A DNA stretch of 64,000 bases from Desulfuromusa sp. (GCA_021647765.1 JAKIUD010000004.1:28287-92286); one strand, 5' to 3'; counted from the first letter of the stretch, positions 51,790-61,314 are shown. Numbers and translations are program-made. The notes: generated by a model from the letters alone, not told the origin.

Positions 51790-53057
51790 TGAAATTTACC
51801 GAACTAAATCTGCCGGATGTCGTCCAACAGGGGGTCTCCACTGCAGGGTTTGAATGCCTGACTCCGGTACAGGAAGAGTCGATTCCTCTGGCGTTGGCAG
51901 GGAAAGACGTTGCGGCACAGGCGCAGACCGGTACGGGTAAAACAGCAGCTTTTCTGATTTCACTCTTCTGTCGTTTACTTGATAACAAAAACGTGACCAG
52001 CAATAATCCCCGCGCTTTAGTGATGGCACCGACCCGTGAACTGGTGGTGCAAATCTGTAAGGATGCCGAGTTGCTCGGCAAGCATACCGGGATCAAAGTG
52101 CAACCCATTTTTGGTGGTGTCGATTATGAAAAGCAGCGGCAGGCGCTCAAAGACGGTGTCGATATTATTGTCGCCACTCCGGGACGCCTGATCGATTATT
52201 TCAAGCAACGGGTATTTTCCATGAACCGGGTTGAGGCATTGGTGATTGATGAGGCAGACCGCATGTTTGACATGGGTTTCATTAAAGATCTACGCTACAT
52301 TCTGCGACAACTTCCACCATTTGAAAAACGCCAGACGATGCTTTTTTCTGCAACCCTGTCGGCGCAGGTGATGGAACTTGCTTACGAGTTTATGAATCTC
52401 GCAGAGCGAGTTGAAATTGCCCCGGAGCAGGTGACAGCCGATGGTATAGATCAGATTCTTTATCATGTCTCCAGACGGGAAAAATTTGCCCTGTTGCTTG
52501 GTCTAATGAAGCGGGATGCCGGGATGGAACGGGTGATGCTGTTTGTTAATACCAAGGTGGAGGCTGAACGGTTAAATGCTCTGCTGCTGGCTAATGGTGC
52601 CTCCAGTGCAGTATTATCCGGGGATATTCCGCAGAAAAAGCGGATGCGGATTCTCGACCAGTTCAAGCTTGGCAGCTTGACCCATCTGGTGGCAACCGAT
52701 GTTGCTTCCCGGGGGATTCATGTCGATGATGTGACCCACGTGATCAACTATGATCTCCCCCAGGATCGCGAAGATTATGTCCATCGGATTGGCCGGACAG
52801 CACGGGCTGGTGCTCGTGGTCAGGCAATCAGCTTTGCTGATGAAGAGATGGTTTACGTTCTGGATGACATTGAAGATTTCCTTGGTGCCAGAATTCCCAG
52901 CGAGATGCCACTGGATGAAGATTTTTGTTTCACCTACAAACGCGCCCAACCAAAACGGAAACAACCTCCAGTTAAAAAAACTGCCGGGCAGAGAAAACGG
53001 AGACGACCAAGACGACGTCCCAGAGGTAAGTCGGAAAAGCCCGCTGCAAAAAAATGA
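51789..53057 (+). CDS. DEAD-box RNA helicase, RhlB/RhlE-like
   Basis: This 422-residue ATP-dependent RNA helicase has motif I AQTGTGKT at 45-52 and the Q motif GFECLTPVQ. Motif Ia is PTRELVVQ, motif II DEAD (VIDEADRMFDMGF), motif III SAT, then VATDVASRGIHVDDVTHVINYD and motif VI HRIGRTARAG. A very basic tail (about 385-422, QRKRRRPRRRPRGK region) suggests RNA binding. The start is fused to the trpB stop, so it is translationally coupled to tryptophan synthase. It separates trpB from trpA. Which RhlB, RhlE or DbpA role it has cannot be read from the sequence. Confidence 0.92.
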   Translation: MKFTELNLPDVVQQGVSTAGFECLTPVQEESIPLALAGKDVAAQAQTGTGKTAAFLISLFCRLLDNKNVTSNNPRALVMAPTRELVVQICKDAELLGKHTGIKVQPIFGGVDYEKQRQALKDGVDIIVATPGRLIDYFKQRVFSMNRVEALVIDEADRMFDMGFIKDLRYILRQLPPFEKRQTMLFSATLSAQVMELAYEFMNLAERVEIAPEQVTADGIDQILYHVSRREKFALLLGLMKRDAGMERVMLFVNTKVEAERLNALLLANGASSAVLSGDIPQKKRMRILDQFKLGSLTHLVATDVASRGIHVDDVTHVINYDLPQDREDYVHRIGRTARAGARGQAISFADEEMVYVLDDIEDFLGARIPSEMPLDEDFCFTYKRAQPKRKQPPVKKTAGQRKRRRPRRRPRGKSEKPAAKK

Positions 53058-53163
53058 AGTTTAAAATTGTTCGAGAAAAGTATTGAAAACACGGTCAGTA
53101 ATCAATTAAACTTACAAATTCGGGTCAGAATTTTAATTGATCTCGCCAATTTTTCCAGTAGAA

Positions 53164-53979
53164 ATGAATGAAATGTCACGGATTGAAGCAACATTTGCAG
53201 GTTTAAAGCAGCGCCAGGAAACAGCTTTGATTCCGTTTGTTACCGCAGGTGATCCAGATCTGGATGTAACTGTGGAACTGATTCTGACCTTGGCTGAAGC
53301 GGGAGCTGATCTGGTTGAACTGGGAGTTCCCTTCTCCGATCCTATGGCTGACGGGCCGACAATTCAGGCTGCTTCAGAGCGTTCTCTGGCTGCCGGAACA
53401 ACCCTTGCCGGGATTCTGCAACTGGTGACCGATGTTCGTAAGAAAACCCAGATCCCATTGATATTGATGGGTTATTATAATCCGGTTTTTTGTTACGGTG
53501 CTGATCGGTTTGCCCGGGACGCTGCTGCTGCTGGTGTCGATGCACTGTTGCTGGTCGACCTGCCACCGGAAGAAATAACTGAAATCAGTACGGTGATGCA
53601 GGAAGCTGAAATTGATTTGATTACTCTGTTGGCTCCGACAACTCCGCACGAACGGATGAAGCGTTTAGCGGCAACTGCCGAGGGTTATCTCTATTATGTT
53701 TCCATGACCGGAGTTACCGGAGCACAAAAGATTTCCCCCGAAGATATCCGGGGTGCGGTTGAGGAACTAAGAGAAATGACCGATGTTCCGGTTGCGGTCG
53801 GTTTTGGAATTACCACCGCTGCGGATGCCCGCGCGGTTGGAGCTTTTGCTGATGGGGTTGTCGTTGGCAGTGCATTGGTTAAAATAATTGAAGAAAATGG
53901 ACAAAGCGCAAAGTTGTTGCCAAAAGTTAGAAAATTTATTGCTGAACTTAAGCATGGACTTACTGTACCCACTAGCTGA
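53164..53979 (+). CDS. trpA: tryptophan synthase alpha chain
   Basis: This TIM barrel of 271 residues cleaves indole-glycerol phosphate. Catalytic residues are Glu52 and Asp63 in VELGVPFSDPMADGPTIQAA. Other blocks: ALIPFVTAGDPD, LILMGYYNPVFCYG, GVDALLLVDLPPEE, VSMTGVTGAQ, VAVGFGITTAADA and GVVVGSALVKII. The start is uncertain: ATG at 53164 is used, ATG at 53173 matches many homologues (MSRIEATF), and a TTG at 53137 is less likely. It lies 106 bp after the helicase gene and is followed by accD. Confidence 0.96.
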   Translation: MNEMSRIEATFAGLKQRQETALIPFVTAGDPDLDVTVELILTLAEAGADLVELGVPFSDPMADGPTIQAASERSLAAGTTLAGILQLVTDVRKKTQIPLILMGYYNPVFCYGADRFARDAAAAGVDALLLVDLPPEEITEISTVMQEAEIDLITLLAPTTPHERMKRLAATAEGYLYYVSMTGVTGAQKISPEDIRGAVEELREMTDVPVAVGFGITTAADARAVGAFADGVVVGSALVKIIEENGQSAKLLPKVRKFIAELKHGLTVPTS

Positions 53980-54032
53980 ACGGTATTAATAACTCAATAT
54001 TTAGCTTCTGGTGCAAACTAAAAGGATGTTTC

Positions 54033-54881
54033 ATGGCCTGGTTTCGTACAAAAAAAGCGTTGACCGCTTCCGTTACAAAGAAAAATGTGAAGGTGCCCGA
54101 GGGTGTCTGGACAAAATGTAAAAACTGTCAGGAAATTATCTATGCTAAAGAGGTTCAGCGGAATCTGAATGTCTGCCCTAAATGTGATTATCATTTTCGG
54201 ATTGGTGCCCGCGAGAGAATTGATCTGATTCTCGATGAGGGAACTTTTGTCGAGATGGATGCAAAAATGCGTTCAATCGATTTTCTAGATTTCAAGGATA
54301 GCAAGAAATACAAGGATCGGATCAAGGCAGCAATCAAAAAAGCTGGTGATGGCGATGCGGTTATTTGTGGTGAAGGTCATTTAGATGGATTACCAGTGGT
54401 GGTTGCGGTTTTTGATTTCTCCTTTATGGGGGGGAGTATGGGTTCGGTGGTCGGTGAAAAGATCACCCGGGCAATTGAAAAAGGGTTGGAGACCAATGCT
54501 CCGATGTTGATTTTTTCATCTTCTGGTGGGGCACGGATGCAGGAAAGTATTATGTCGCTGATGCAGATGGCCAAGACCAGTGCTGCTTTGGCAAAGCTGA
54601 AGGCAGCAGGAATCCCGTTTATCTCAGTGCTGACCGATCCGACCACGGGTGGTGTTACTGCCAGCTTTGCTATGCTTGGCGATCTGAATATTGCCGAGCC
54701 ACGAGCCCTGATCGGTTTTGCTGGTCCGCGGGTTATTGAACAGACGATTCGTCAAACCCTTCCTGAAGGGTTCCAACGTTCTGAATATCTGCTTGAACAT
54801 GGAATGGTCGATATGATTATTCCGCGCAAGGAAATGAAGCAAAAGCTGTCTCAGTTGCTGAGAATTTTCACTAAGAGATGA
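54033..54881 (+). CDS. accD: acetyl-CoA carboxylase, carboxyltransferase beta subunit
   Basis: This 282-residue subunit forms the carboxyltransferase with AccA for malonyl-CoA synthesis. The N-terminal four-cysteine zinc ribbon is complete (Cys29, Cys32, Cys48, Cys51 in KCKNC and VCPKC). The crotonase-like core shows FDFSFMGGSMGSVVGEKITRAIE, SSSGGARMQESIMSLMQMAKT, SVLTDPTTGGVTASFAMLGD and GFAGPRVIEQTIRQTLPEGFQ. An AAAGGATG box lies before the ATG. Adjacent to trpA and folC, a linkage known in several deltaproteobacteria and gammaproteobacteria. Confidence 0.97.
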   Translation: MAWFRTKKALTASVTKKNVKVPEGVWTKCKNCQEIIYAKEVQRNLNVCPKCDYHFRIGARERIDLILDEGTFVEMDAKMRSIDFLDFKDSKKYKDRIKAAIKKAGDGDAVICGEGHLDGLPVVVAVFDFSFMGGSMGSVVGEKITRAIEKGLETNAPMLIFSSSGGARMQESIMSLMQMAKTSAALAKLKAAGIPFISVLTDPTTGGVTASFAMLGDLNIAEPRALIGFAGPRVIEQTIRQTLPEGFQRSEYLLEHGMVDMIIPRKEMKQKLSQLLRIFTKR

Positions 54882-54892
54882 TGGCTCCCATC
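54879..54892 (+). other. stop-codon hairpin of accD
   Basis: GATGG-CTC-CCATC overlaps the TGA stop. It is the third member of the same small hairpin type found at the trpD and trpF stops, here without a T run. Confidence 0.35.
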
Positions 54893-54910
54893 TTATGCCC
54901 CTAAAAGAAT

Positions 54911-56206
54911 ATGATGGCTGCTAACTATCGGGAACGTCTTGAGTATCTCTATTCACTGCAATTTTTTGGGATTAAACTTGGGTTGGAAAATACCCGGAAA
55001 CTTTTATCCCGAGTTGGAAACCCGCAGGACTCTCTGCGGATTATTCATATTGCCGGAACCAATGGGAAGGGTTCAACTGCTGCGGCATTAGCCAATATTT
55101 TCTATGCTGCAGGAGTTCCTTCAGGGCTTTATACTTCACCCCATCTGCATAGCTTTACTGAACGAATCAGGGTTGACACACACCAGATTTCAGAATCTGA
55201 AGCGGTTGAGTTGATTGACGAGTTACGTCCGCATGCCGAAGTATTGCGGGTCACTTTTTTTGAATTTACAACGGCTATGGCTCTGCTCTGTTTTCAGCGT
55301 CGCGGAGTTCGCTGGGCAATTCTGGAAACAGGGCTTGGCGGCAGGCTTGATGCAACCAATGTTGTCATTCCGCAACTCTGCCTGATGACCCCGATTGCCC
55401 TTGATCATACCCCTTATCTGGGGGCGGATTTGACTGAGATCGCTGCTGAAAAAGCCGGCATACTCAAGCCTGGAGTGGCACTGATCAGTGGATATCAAGA
55501 GGGAGAAGTTCGACCTATTCTGCAACAGCGAGCAGCACAGTTAAAAGTCCCATTGTTGCAGTTTGGAGAAGATTATCATTGGCGTAACGACGGTGATTCT
55601 TTTACTGTTTCCGGCAACAATTTTTCACTGGCCGGAGTAGAAACGTCACTCGCTGGTATCCACCAACAACAGAATCTGGCTTTGGCGGCAGCTGCGGTAG
55701 ATTATCTTTCGCAAAATGGTTTGAAAATCAACTCTGCTGCAATCCGGAACGGTCTGGAAAGAGTGCGCTGGCCGGGACGGCTTGAATGGTTACCGGAAAA
55801 AATTCTTCTGGATGGAGCACACAATCCTGCCGGGGCAAAAAAACTTGCTACATACTTGCGGCAGCAAAACCTGGATAATCTTCACCTGGTTGTTGGTTGT
55901 AAAGCGGATAAGGAAGCAAGTGAATTATTGTCCGAGTTGCTGCCCTTTACCCGCGGTGTTTATGTGACTCAACCTTTGGTAGATAATGCTGTTCCCGTTG
56001 AAAAACTGGTGCAACAGGCTCACGAATCGGGTATTTTGGCCAATGGATATGCTGATCCTGTCGTGGCAATTCAGGCAGCATTGGAAAATCGATCACCGGG
56101 AGAGACTATTCTGGTTGCTGGTTCACTTTTTTTGGTTGCGGCAATTCGTGAGTTTTTGCTGCCGACTGTGGATCTCCTGACAATTACCGGCTCCGCTAAT
56201 GAATGA
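54911..56206 (+). CDS. folC: folylpolyglutamate synthase / dihydrofolate synthase
   Basis: This 431-residue Mur-type ligase adds glutamate to folates. The P-loop is GTNGKGST at 49-56. Other marks are SPHLHSFTERIRVD, WAILETGLGGRLDATNVV, PIALDHTPYLGADLTEIAAEKAGI, GRLEWLPEKILLDGAHNPAGA and VVGCKADKEASELL. It overlaps lptD by eight bases. Dual or single activity cannot be judged from sequence. Confidence 0.95.
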   Translation: MMAANYRERLEYLYSLQFFGIKLGLENTRKLLSRVGNPQDSLRIIHIAGTNGKGSTAAALANIFYAAGVPSGLYTSPHLHSFTERIRVDTHQISESEAVELIDELRPHAEVLRVTFFEFTTAMALLCFQRRGVRWAILETGLGGRLDATNVVIPQLCLMTPIALDHTPYLGADLTEIAAEKAGILKPGVALISGYQEGEVRPILQQRAAQLKVPLLQFGEDYHWRNDGDSFTVSGNNFSLAGVETSLAGIHQQQNLALAAAAVDYLSQNGLKINSAAIRNGLERVRWPGRLEWLPEKILLDGAHNPAGAKKLATYLRQQNLDNLHLVVGCKADKEASELLSELLPFTRGVYVTQPLVDNAVPVEKLVQQAHESGILANGYADPVVAIQAALENRSPGETILVAGSLFLVAAIREFLLPTVDLLTITGSANE

Positions 56207-58328
56207 TTTTGTGCAAAATTGTCATCCTGCCACGGTGGGAATGACTAAAAAAGTATTGTGGATCTCCATGTTGTTACGCTTTTTCATTCTTTTATTTCTT
56301 TGTGCTGGCTCATCCCTGGCGAGTGCGGCTGATTGGAGCCAGGTTGGTGAATCTGGACGACCGGTTCAGCTTGAGGCTGATCAATTGAGCTACGATAAGA
56401 ATACGGGTCTTTACCGTGCAAGTGGGGATGTCAAGTTAGTTCAAGGTGACCTTGTCATTCACAGCCAACTCCTCAAGTGGAATCAAGCCAGTGGTGAAAT
56501 TGAAGCAGAAGGGGATGTTCAGCTGATTTCCCCGGATGAGGAGCTCTTTGGCAAGAAAGCCCACTATAATTTACTCAAAGGAACCGGTACAGTAGAAGAT
56601 GGTTATTTTTATCTTCGTGAGCAAAATCTGCATGTTTACGGTCAAACCATCGAGCGGCGCGGAAAACTGGATTATCGCATCAAGAAAGGTACCTTTACTA
56701 CATGTGATTGTCAGGTGCCGCCGTGGAAATTTGGTGCCAACCAGCTCGATATCACTTTAGGTGGTTATGTCCGTGCCCGGAACATGATTTTTTATCTCAA
56801 GGATGTGCCGTCTTTATTTCTTCCTTATATGATTTACCCGGCAAAAACTGAGCGCGAATCGGGTTTGTTGATTCCCACTGTCGGTTACTCTGACAAACGT
56901 GGATTTCAATATGGCGGTGCTTACTATCAGGTTCTTGGGGTCAATCAGGATGCCACTCTCTATCTGGATTATCTCTCAGAAATGGGAATTGGCAAAGGGC
57001 TGGAATATCGATATATTTTTGGTCATGAAAATGCGGGTGAGGCCAGAGTTTACCATATAAATGTCGATCAGATTGATGGGGTTACCGTTGATGAAGAGCG
57101 CTATGCTCTCAAGTGGCAGCATGACGGATTTTTGCCTGCGGGTGTCCACATGGTTGTTGATGCCGAATATGTCAATGATGATCAGTATTTTAAAGATTTT
57201 GGCAGCGTTGCTGAGGAGTACAATAAGGATAAAGTCCAATCGATTCTTTCTCTCAGCAAGAACTGGGGGAAATATAATCTGGTTGGGCAGTTGAAATACA
57301 CGAAAGATCTTGAAGTCGATGATCCAACCACCTTGCAGCTATTACCACGTATCACCTTTGATGCTGTCCGGCAGAGGATTAAAACAACGCATTTTTATTA
57401 TGCATTGGAATCTGAATATAGCAATTTCTGGCGGCAGGAGGGGTTGCGCGGGGAACGTTTAATGGCGAGACCGATCCTGGCGGCAAGTTTTAAGCTGCTG
57501 GATGTTATTGATGTCGCTCCAGAAATTTCTTACCGTGAACGTTATTATTGGGATTTAAGTGATAACTCCGGTTCGGATCATCAAGGTACTGCGGAGTTTA
57601 CCACCAGAATTAGTACCCGGATACAGAAAGTCTATCATCGGCCATTTGGTTTTTTTGGTAAATTACGCCACTCTGTCGAGCCGGAATTGCTGTACAGGTA
57701 TATCCCCGAAGTTGAACAGGGACATCTGCCAGATTTTGATAGCTATGATCGCATTGCTGAATCAAACCAACTTGAATATGCCTTGGTTCAACGCTTCACC
57801 GTGCGTACTGATCAGATTGGTGGACGTTCCACCTACCGGGAATTGTTTTACCTCCGCTTGTCGCAAATCTATGCTTTAACTGATAAAGCTCGTGAACAGC
57901 GGTTTCAGGATCTACGTATAGAGATGACGTTACTACCGACGGAATGGTTGTCTTTCCAGACCGATACCACTCTGGATGTTGATTCGGGGGACTGGACAAA
58001 AGTTGCTGTAACGGGGGGAATTAAGGATCAACAGGAGAACTCATTACGGTTTGAATATCGTTATGATTCGATCAATGATATTGATTATGGTTTGGTTGAT
58101 CTGAGCGTTGCTTTTCTGAAACCAGTTTATTTGACCTATCAACAACGTTACGAATTTGCCACCGATGAGCAGTTAGAGCAAGTGATTGGGATCGAATATC
58201 GACAGCAATGTTGGAGTGCTCAGTTATCCTATCGTGAATCTGAAGATAATCGTACTGTGATGTTGACTTTTACCATGCTTGGAATAGGTTCGGTCGGTGG
58301 TATCGGTGGAAGTCTGGGCGGGATTTGA
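56199..58328 (+). CDS. lptD: LPS-assembly outer-membrane protein LptD
   Basis: This 709-residue protein inserts lipopolysaccharide into the outer leaflet. A signal peptide lies at about 24-43 (MLLRFFILLFLCAGSSLASA). The OstA/LptA-like N-domain (VQLEADQLSYDKNTGLYRAS, GDVQLISPDEELFGKKAHYN) is followed by the barrel with FLPYMIYPAKTERESGLLIPTVGYSDKRGFQYG. Cysteines are few: Cys169, Cys171 and Cys671, so the four-cysteine network of E. coli is reduced, with at most one N-to-C bridge. The start at 56199 overlaps folC; ATG at 56241 is a good alternative nearer the signal peptide. Confidence 0.93.
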   Translation: MNDFVQNCHPATVGMTKKVLWISMLLRFFILLFLCAGSSLASAADWSQVGESGRPVQLEADQLSYDKNTGLYRASGDVKLVQGDLVIHSQLLKWNQASGEIEAEGDVQLISPDEELFGKKAHYNLLKGTGTVEDGYFYLREQNLHVYGQTIERRGKLDYRIKKGTFTTCDCQVPPWKFGANQLDITLGGYVRARNMIFYLKDVPSLFLPYMIYPAKTERESGLLIPTVGYSDKRGFQYGGAYYQVLGVNQDATLYLDYLSEMGIGKGLEYRYIFGHENAGEARVYHINVDQIDGVTVDEERYALKWQHDGFLPAGVHMVVDAEYVNDDQYFKDFGSVAEEYNKDKVQSILSLSKNWGKYNLVGQLKYTKDLEVDDPTTLQLLPRITFDAVRQRIKTTHFYYALESEYSNFWRQEGLRGERLMARPILAASFKLLDVIDVAPEISYRERYYWDLSDNSGSDHQGTAEFTTRISTRIQKVYHRPFGFFGKLRHSVEPELLYRYIPEVEQGHLPDFDSYDRIAESNQLEYALVQRFTVRTDQIGGRSTYRELFYLRLSQIYALTDKAREQRFQDLRIEMTLLPTEWLSFQTDTTLDVDSGDWTKVAVTGGIKDQQENSLRFEYRYDSINDIDYGLVDLSVAFLKPVYLTYQQRYEFATDEQLEQVIGIEYRQQCWSAQLSYRESEDNRTVMLTFTMLGIGSVGGIGGSLGGI

Positions 58329-58382
58329 TATGGGACGATACGGGACAATAATGATCCCTGTTTTTGATCTGTGAGGTACGGT

Positions 58383-58712
58383 TTGACTGCTGCTCGTAAA
58401 CCAGAACCAGCTGGCAGAAGAAATTTACTGACCATTTGTTTACTTATAGTTATTCTGCTGATGTTCGCCTATGCTGTATTCGGCAGTCGCGGAGTGTTGC
58501 GGATCTTTCAGGTGCAACAGCAGAAACAGGAATTACAACAACAATTGGCCGATTTAAAGCAACAACAACAGCAACTTCGCACTGAAATTGAACGCTTGCA
58601 GAAAGATAAAACCTATTGGGAGCAGCTGGCCCGGACAAAACTGGGGATGGTTCGTGAGGGTGAGCTGATTTACTATCTTCCCAATAAAGATACTGAAGAA
58701 AAGAGGCAGTAA
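58383..58712 (+). CDS. septum formation initiator family protein (FtsB/DivIC-like)
   Basis: This 109-residue protein has a short basic cytosolic N-terminus, one membrane helix (about 15-35) and a glutamine-rich coiled coil (about 38-80). A conserved FtsB-type end follows (TYWEQLARTKLGMVREGELIYYLP). It would link FtsL and FtsQ in the divisome. I choose TTG at 58383 because GAGG lies six bases upstream; GTG at 58371 would add four residues. argS begins five bases after its stop. Confidence 0.85.
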   Translation: MTAARKPEPAGRRNLLTICLLIVILLMFAYAVFGSRGVLRIFQVQQQKQELQQQLADLKQQQQQLRTEIERLQKDKTYWEQLARTKLGMVREGELIYYLPNKDTEEKRQ

Positions 58713-58717
58713 AAAGG

Positions 58718-60379
58718 ATGAAAGATCAATTACGGCTGGCAATTCGAGCAGCCTTAAAACAGTGCTATACTGATGGCTCCCTCACTTCTGGAGAGTTTCC
58801 GAAGGAGGTTCAACTGGAAATTCCCAAGAATTCCGAGCATGGTGATTTTTCTACCAACCTGGCGATGACTCTTGCGAAGCCAGAGCGTAAGGCACCGCGG
58901 AAAATTGCAGAAACTTTGGTTGCAGCGCTTCAGGGGAATTCTCTCTGCGATAAAATTGAGATTGCCGGACCAGGGTTTATTAATTTTCGCCTTATAGCAA
59001 CCTGCTGGTATAAAGTTCTCGATCAGATTATGCAGCAGGATGAGACGTATGGTTACAGCCAGGTTGGTGCCGGAAAGAAAATCCAGGTTGAATTTGTCAG
59101 TGCCAACCCAACGGGACCGTTGCATATTGGTCATGGTCGCGGAGCAGTTGTCGGTGATGCTGTGGCTGCGGTATTACAGGCTGCCGGATTTGAGGTTCAG
59201 CGCGAATATTATATCAATGATGCGGGAAATCAGATTCTGACTCTTGGACGTTCGATTCTGCTCCGATTGCGAGAGTTGCAGGGGGAGATTGTTGAATTTC
59301 CAGAAGATGGTTATCAGGCGGCTTACATTGTTGATCTGGCTGCTAAGTATCGTTCTGAGCAGGGTGAATTAAATGATGTTACCGAAGCAGAGGCGATTGA
59401 ACTCTGCTCCCGCTTTGGTATCGTAGAAATTCTCAAGTGGATTGAAGCCGACCTGAAGTCTTTTGGTATCCACTTTGATCATTGGTTTAGTGAGCAGAAC
59501 CTTTACGATCAGGGGATGGTTGACCAAGAACTGCTTAAATTGAAAGAGAAGGGGCTCTCTTTTGAGGAAGATGGCGCTCTCTGGTTGCGCACTACCGACT
59601 ACGGTGATGATAAAGATCGGGTGCTGATTAAGTCAGATGGCAGCTACACCTATTTTGCTTCCGATGTCGCCTACCATATGGAAAAGTTTGACCGTGGCTT
59701 TGATCAGGTGATTGACGTTTGGGGTGCTGATCATCACGGTTATATTCCACGTATGAAAGCGATGTTGGCTGGATTGGGACATCCTCCGGAAGCCCTTGAG
59801 GTATTGCTGATCCAGATGGTCAACCTGCACCGTGATGGTCAACCCTACATCATGGGGAAAAGGTCTGGGAATTTTATCACCCTGAAAGAGGTGATTGACG
59901 AAGTTGGTCGTGATGCTTGTCGTTTCTTTTTTCTCATGCGTCGTTGTGATAGCCAGCTTGATTTTGATCTGGAACTGGCTAAGCAGCAGAGTAGTGATAA
60001 TCCGGTATACTATGTTCAATATGCTCATGCACGAGTTTGTAGTATCAACCGAAATGCTGCAGAGTCTGGGATTGAGCCGCTGCAGCCCGGGCAGATTGAC
60101 TACAATCGTCTTGAATTGACAGAAGAATTGGCACTGGTAAAACAGTTAGCCCGTTTCCCGGAAACCGTTGTTGGTGCCGCTTTAAGTTATGAGCCGCACC
60201 GAATTATTTTTTATCTGCAGGATCTTGCTGCTCAGTTTCACAGTTATTATAATCGACATCGAGTGTTAGTTGATGACCCGGCAACAACCCGGGCACGACT
60301 CTGTTTGGTGAATTCAGTGCGGATAGTTCTAGCCAATGCCTTGCAGATGCTTGGCATGTCGGCTCCAGAGCGAATGTAA
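58718..60379 (+). CDS. argS: arginyl-tRNA synthetase
   Basis: This class I synthetase of 553 residues has the N-terminal Add-1 domain, VEFVSANPTGPLHIGHGRGAVVGDAVA (HIGH at 136-139), INDAGNQI, VWGADHHGYIPRMKAMLAGLG, and the C-terminal DALR anticodon domain with YVQYAHARVCSI. As usual for ArgRS, a classic KMSKS is not seen: KRSGNFITL occupies that place. AAAAGG lies before the ATG. Confidence 0.97.
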   Translation: MKDQLRLAIRAALKQCYTDGSLTSGEFPKEVQLEIPKNSEHGDFSTNLAMTLAKPERKAPRKIAETLVAALQGNSLCDKIEIAGPGFINFRLIATCWYKVLDQIMQQDETYGYSQVGAGKKIQVEFVSANPTGPLHIGHGRGAVVGDAVAAVLQAAGFEVQREYYINDAGNQILTLGRSILLRLRELQGEIVEFPEDGYQAAYIVDLAAKYRSEQGELNDVTEAEAIELCSRFGIVEILKWIEADLKSFGIHFDHWFSEQNLYDQGMVDQELLKLKEKGLSFEEDGALWLRTTDYGDDKDRVLIKSDGSYTYFASDVAYHMEKFDRGFDQVIDVWGADHHGYIPRMKAMLAGLGHPPEALEVLLIQMVNLHRDGQPYIMGKRSGNFITLKEVIDEVGRDACRFFFLMRRCDSQLDFDLELAKQQSSDNPVYYVQYAHARVCSINRNAAESGIEPLQPGQIDYNRLELTEELALVKQLARFPETVVGAALSYEPHRIIFYLQDLAAQFHSYYNRHRVLVDDPATTRARLCLVNSVRIVLANALQMLGMSAPERM

Positions 60380-60392
60380 AAAAGGGACAACA

Positions 60393-61160
60393 ATGATGGC
60401 TACGTTAAAGACACGGACGCAGCGGCGGATGGAGAAACGTCAGGCCGTTATTCTGCTGGTACTGGTGCTGGTAGTTTCGCTGGCCAGTTTCACCCTTGGT
60501 GTGATTGTTGGTCGCCGGGGTGCCGAACGGGATCTGGCGCAAAAGATTCAACAGACAGAAAAGGTATTGGTTGCTCAGACTGCGTCGCCAGTTGTTTCAT
60601 CGATGCCTGTCCCCACGACTGAACAGCAGGTTAATCTTCCATCTGTTGAACCTGAGTCTGAGAAAACACAATTGAGCTTTTATGATGATTTGGCAAAAGA
60701 GACTGCTTCAGAGACTGCTCCGCTAGGAAGTGGTATTAATTTAGCCCCGGTAGAAAAGCAAGGGGTTAGCGAAGTTGCACAACCCCCAATCGATTTGCCG
60801 GATCAGCCGATTGTAAAGAAGACAACAAAGGATATTGCTGCCAGTGTTAAGGATACAGCTCAGAAAGTGTCAACAGTGCTAGCTTCACAAAAATCGGAGC
60901 CGGAGATGCCTAAAGCAGTCTCTGCTGGTAGCCATGCGGTACAGATAGGATCTTTTGGTGCCGCTGGTGATGCTATCGCTTTAAAACAGAAGATGTTGGA
61001 CAGAAAATATCCGGCATTTGTGGTCGAGGCTGATCTCGGCAAAAAAGGGCTCTGGTATCGGGTGCGGATCGGTCCCTACGCAGATTCTGCTACTGCTAAA
61101 TTGGCGCAGAAACTGTTGGAGGAAAAGGAGCAGATCAAAGGGTTTGTTTCCCGGCAGTAA
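60393..61160 (+). CDS. SPOR-domain membrane protein, FtsN-like
   Basis: This 255-residue protein has a basic N-terminus, one membrane helix (about 19-41, ending GVIVGRRG), a long proline/threonine/serine-rich linker (about 60-175) and a C-terminal SPOR domain (about 179-253: HAVQIGSFGAAGDAIALKQKM, YRVRIGPYADSATAKLAQKLL). SPOR domains bind denuded peptidoglycan at the septum. The ATG at 60393 has AAGGGA upstream; a frame reaching back into argS is not used. It follows the ftsB-like and argS genes, consistent with a cell-envelope role. Confidence 0.88.
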   Translation: MMATLKTRTQRRMEKRQAVILLVLVLVVSLASFTLGVIVGRRGAERDLAQKIQQTEKVLVAQTASPVVSSMPVPTTEQQVNLPSVEPESEKTQLSFYDDLAKETASETAPLGSGINLAPVEKQGVSEVAQPPIDLPDQPIVKKTTKDIAASVKDTAQKVSTVLASQKSEPEMPKAVSAGSHAVQIGSFGAAGDAIALKQKMLDRKYPAFVVEADLGKKGLWYRVRIGPYADSATAKLAQKLLEEKEQIKGFVSRQ

Positions 61161-61181
61161 GGCTCTGAGGGAGCCGATTTT
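61161..61181 (+). terminator. terminator at the end of the supra-operon
   Basis: GGCTC-TGAGG-GAGCC forms a short GC-rich stem immediately after the SPOR gene stop, followed by GATTTT. Confidence 0.55.
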
Positions 61182-61195
61182 GATGGATTTTTCAC

Positions 61196-61224
61196 TTGAC
61201 ATTTCCTCACCGGAAGTCTATTTT
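61196..61224 (+). promoter_or_regulatory. promoter of the tRNA-Met genes
   Basis: TTGACA (61196-61201) and TATTTT (61219-61224) with a 17-base spacer, 14 bases before the first tRNA. The -35 is a perfect consensus match. Confidence 0.75.
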
Positions 61225-61237
61225 CCAGTGCTCATGT

Positions 61238-61314
<77 letters not shown>

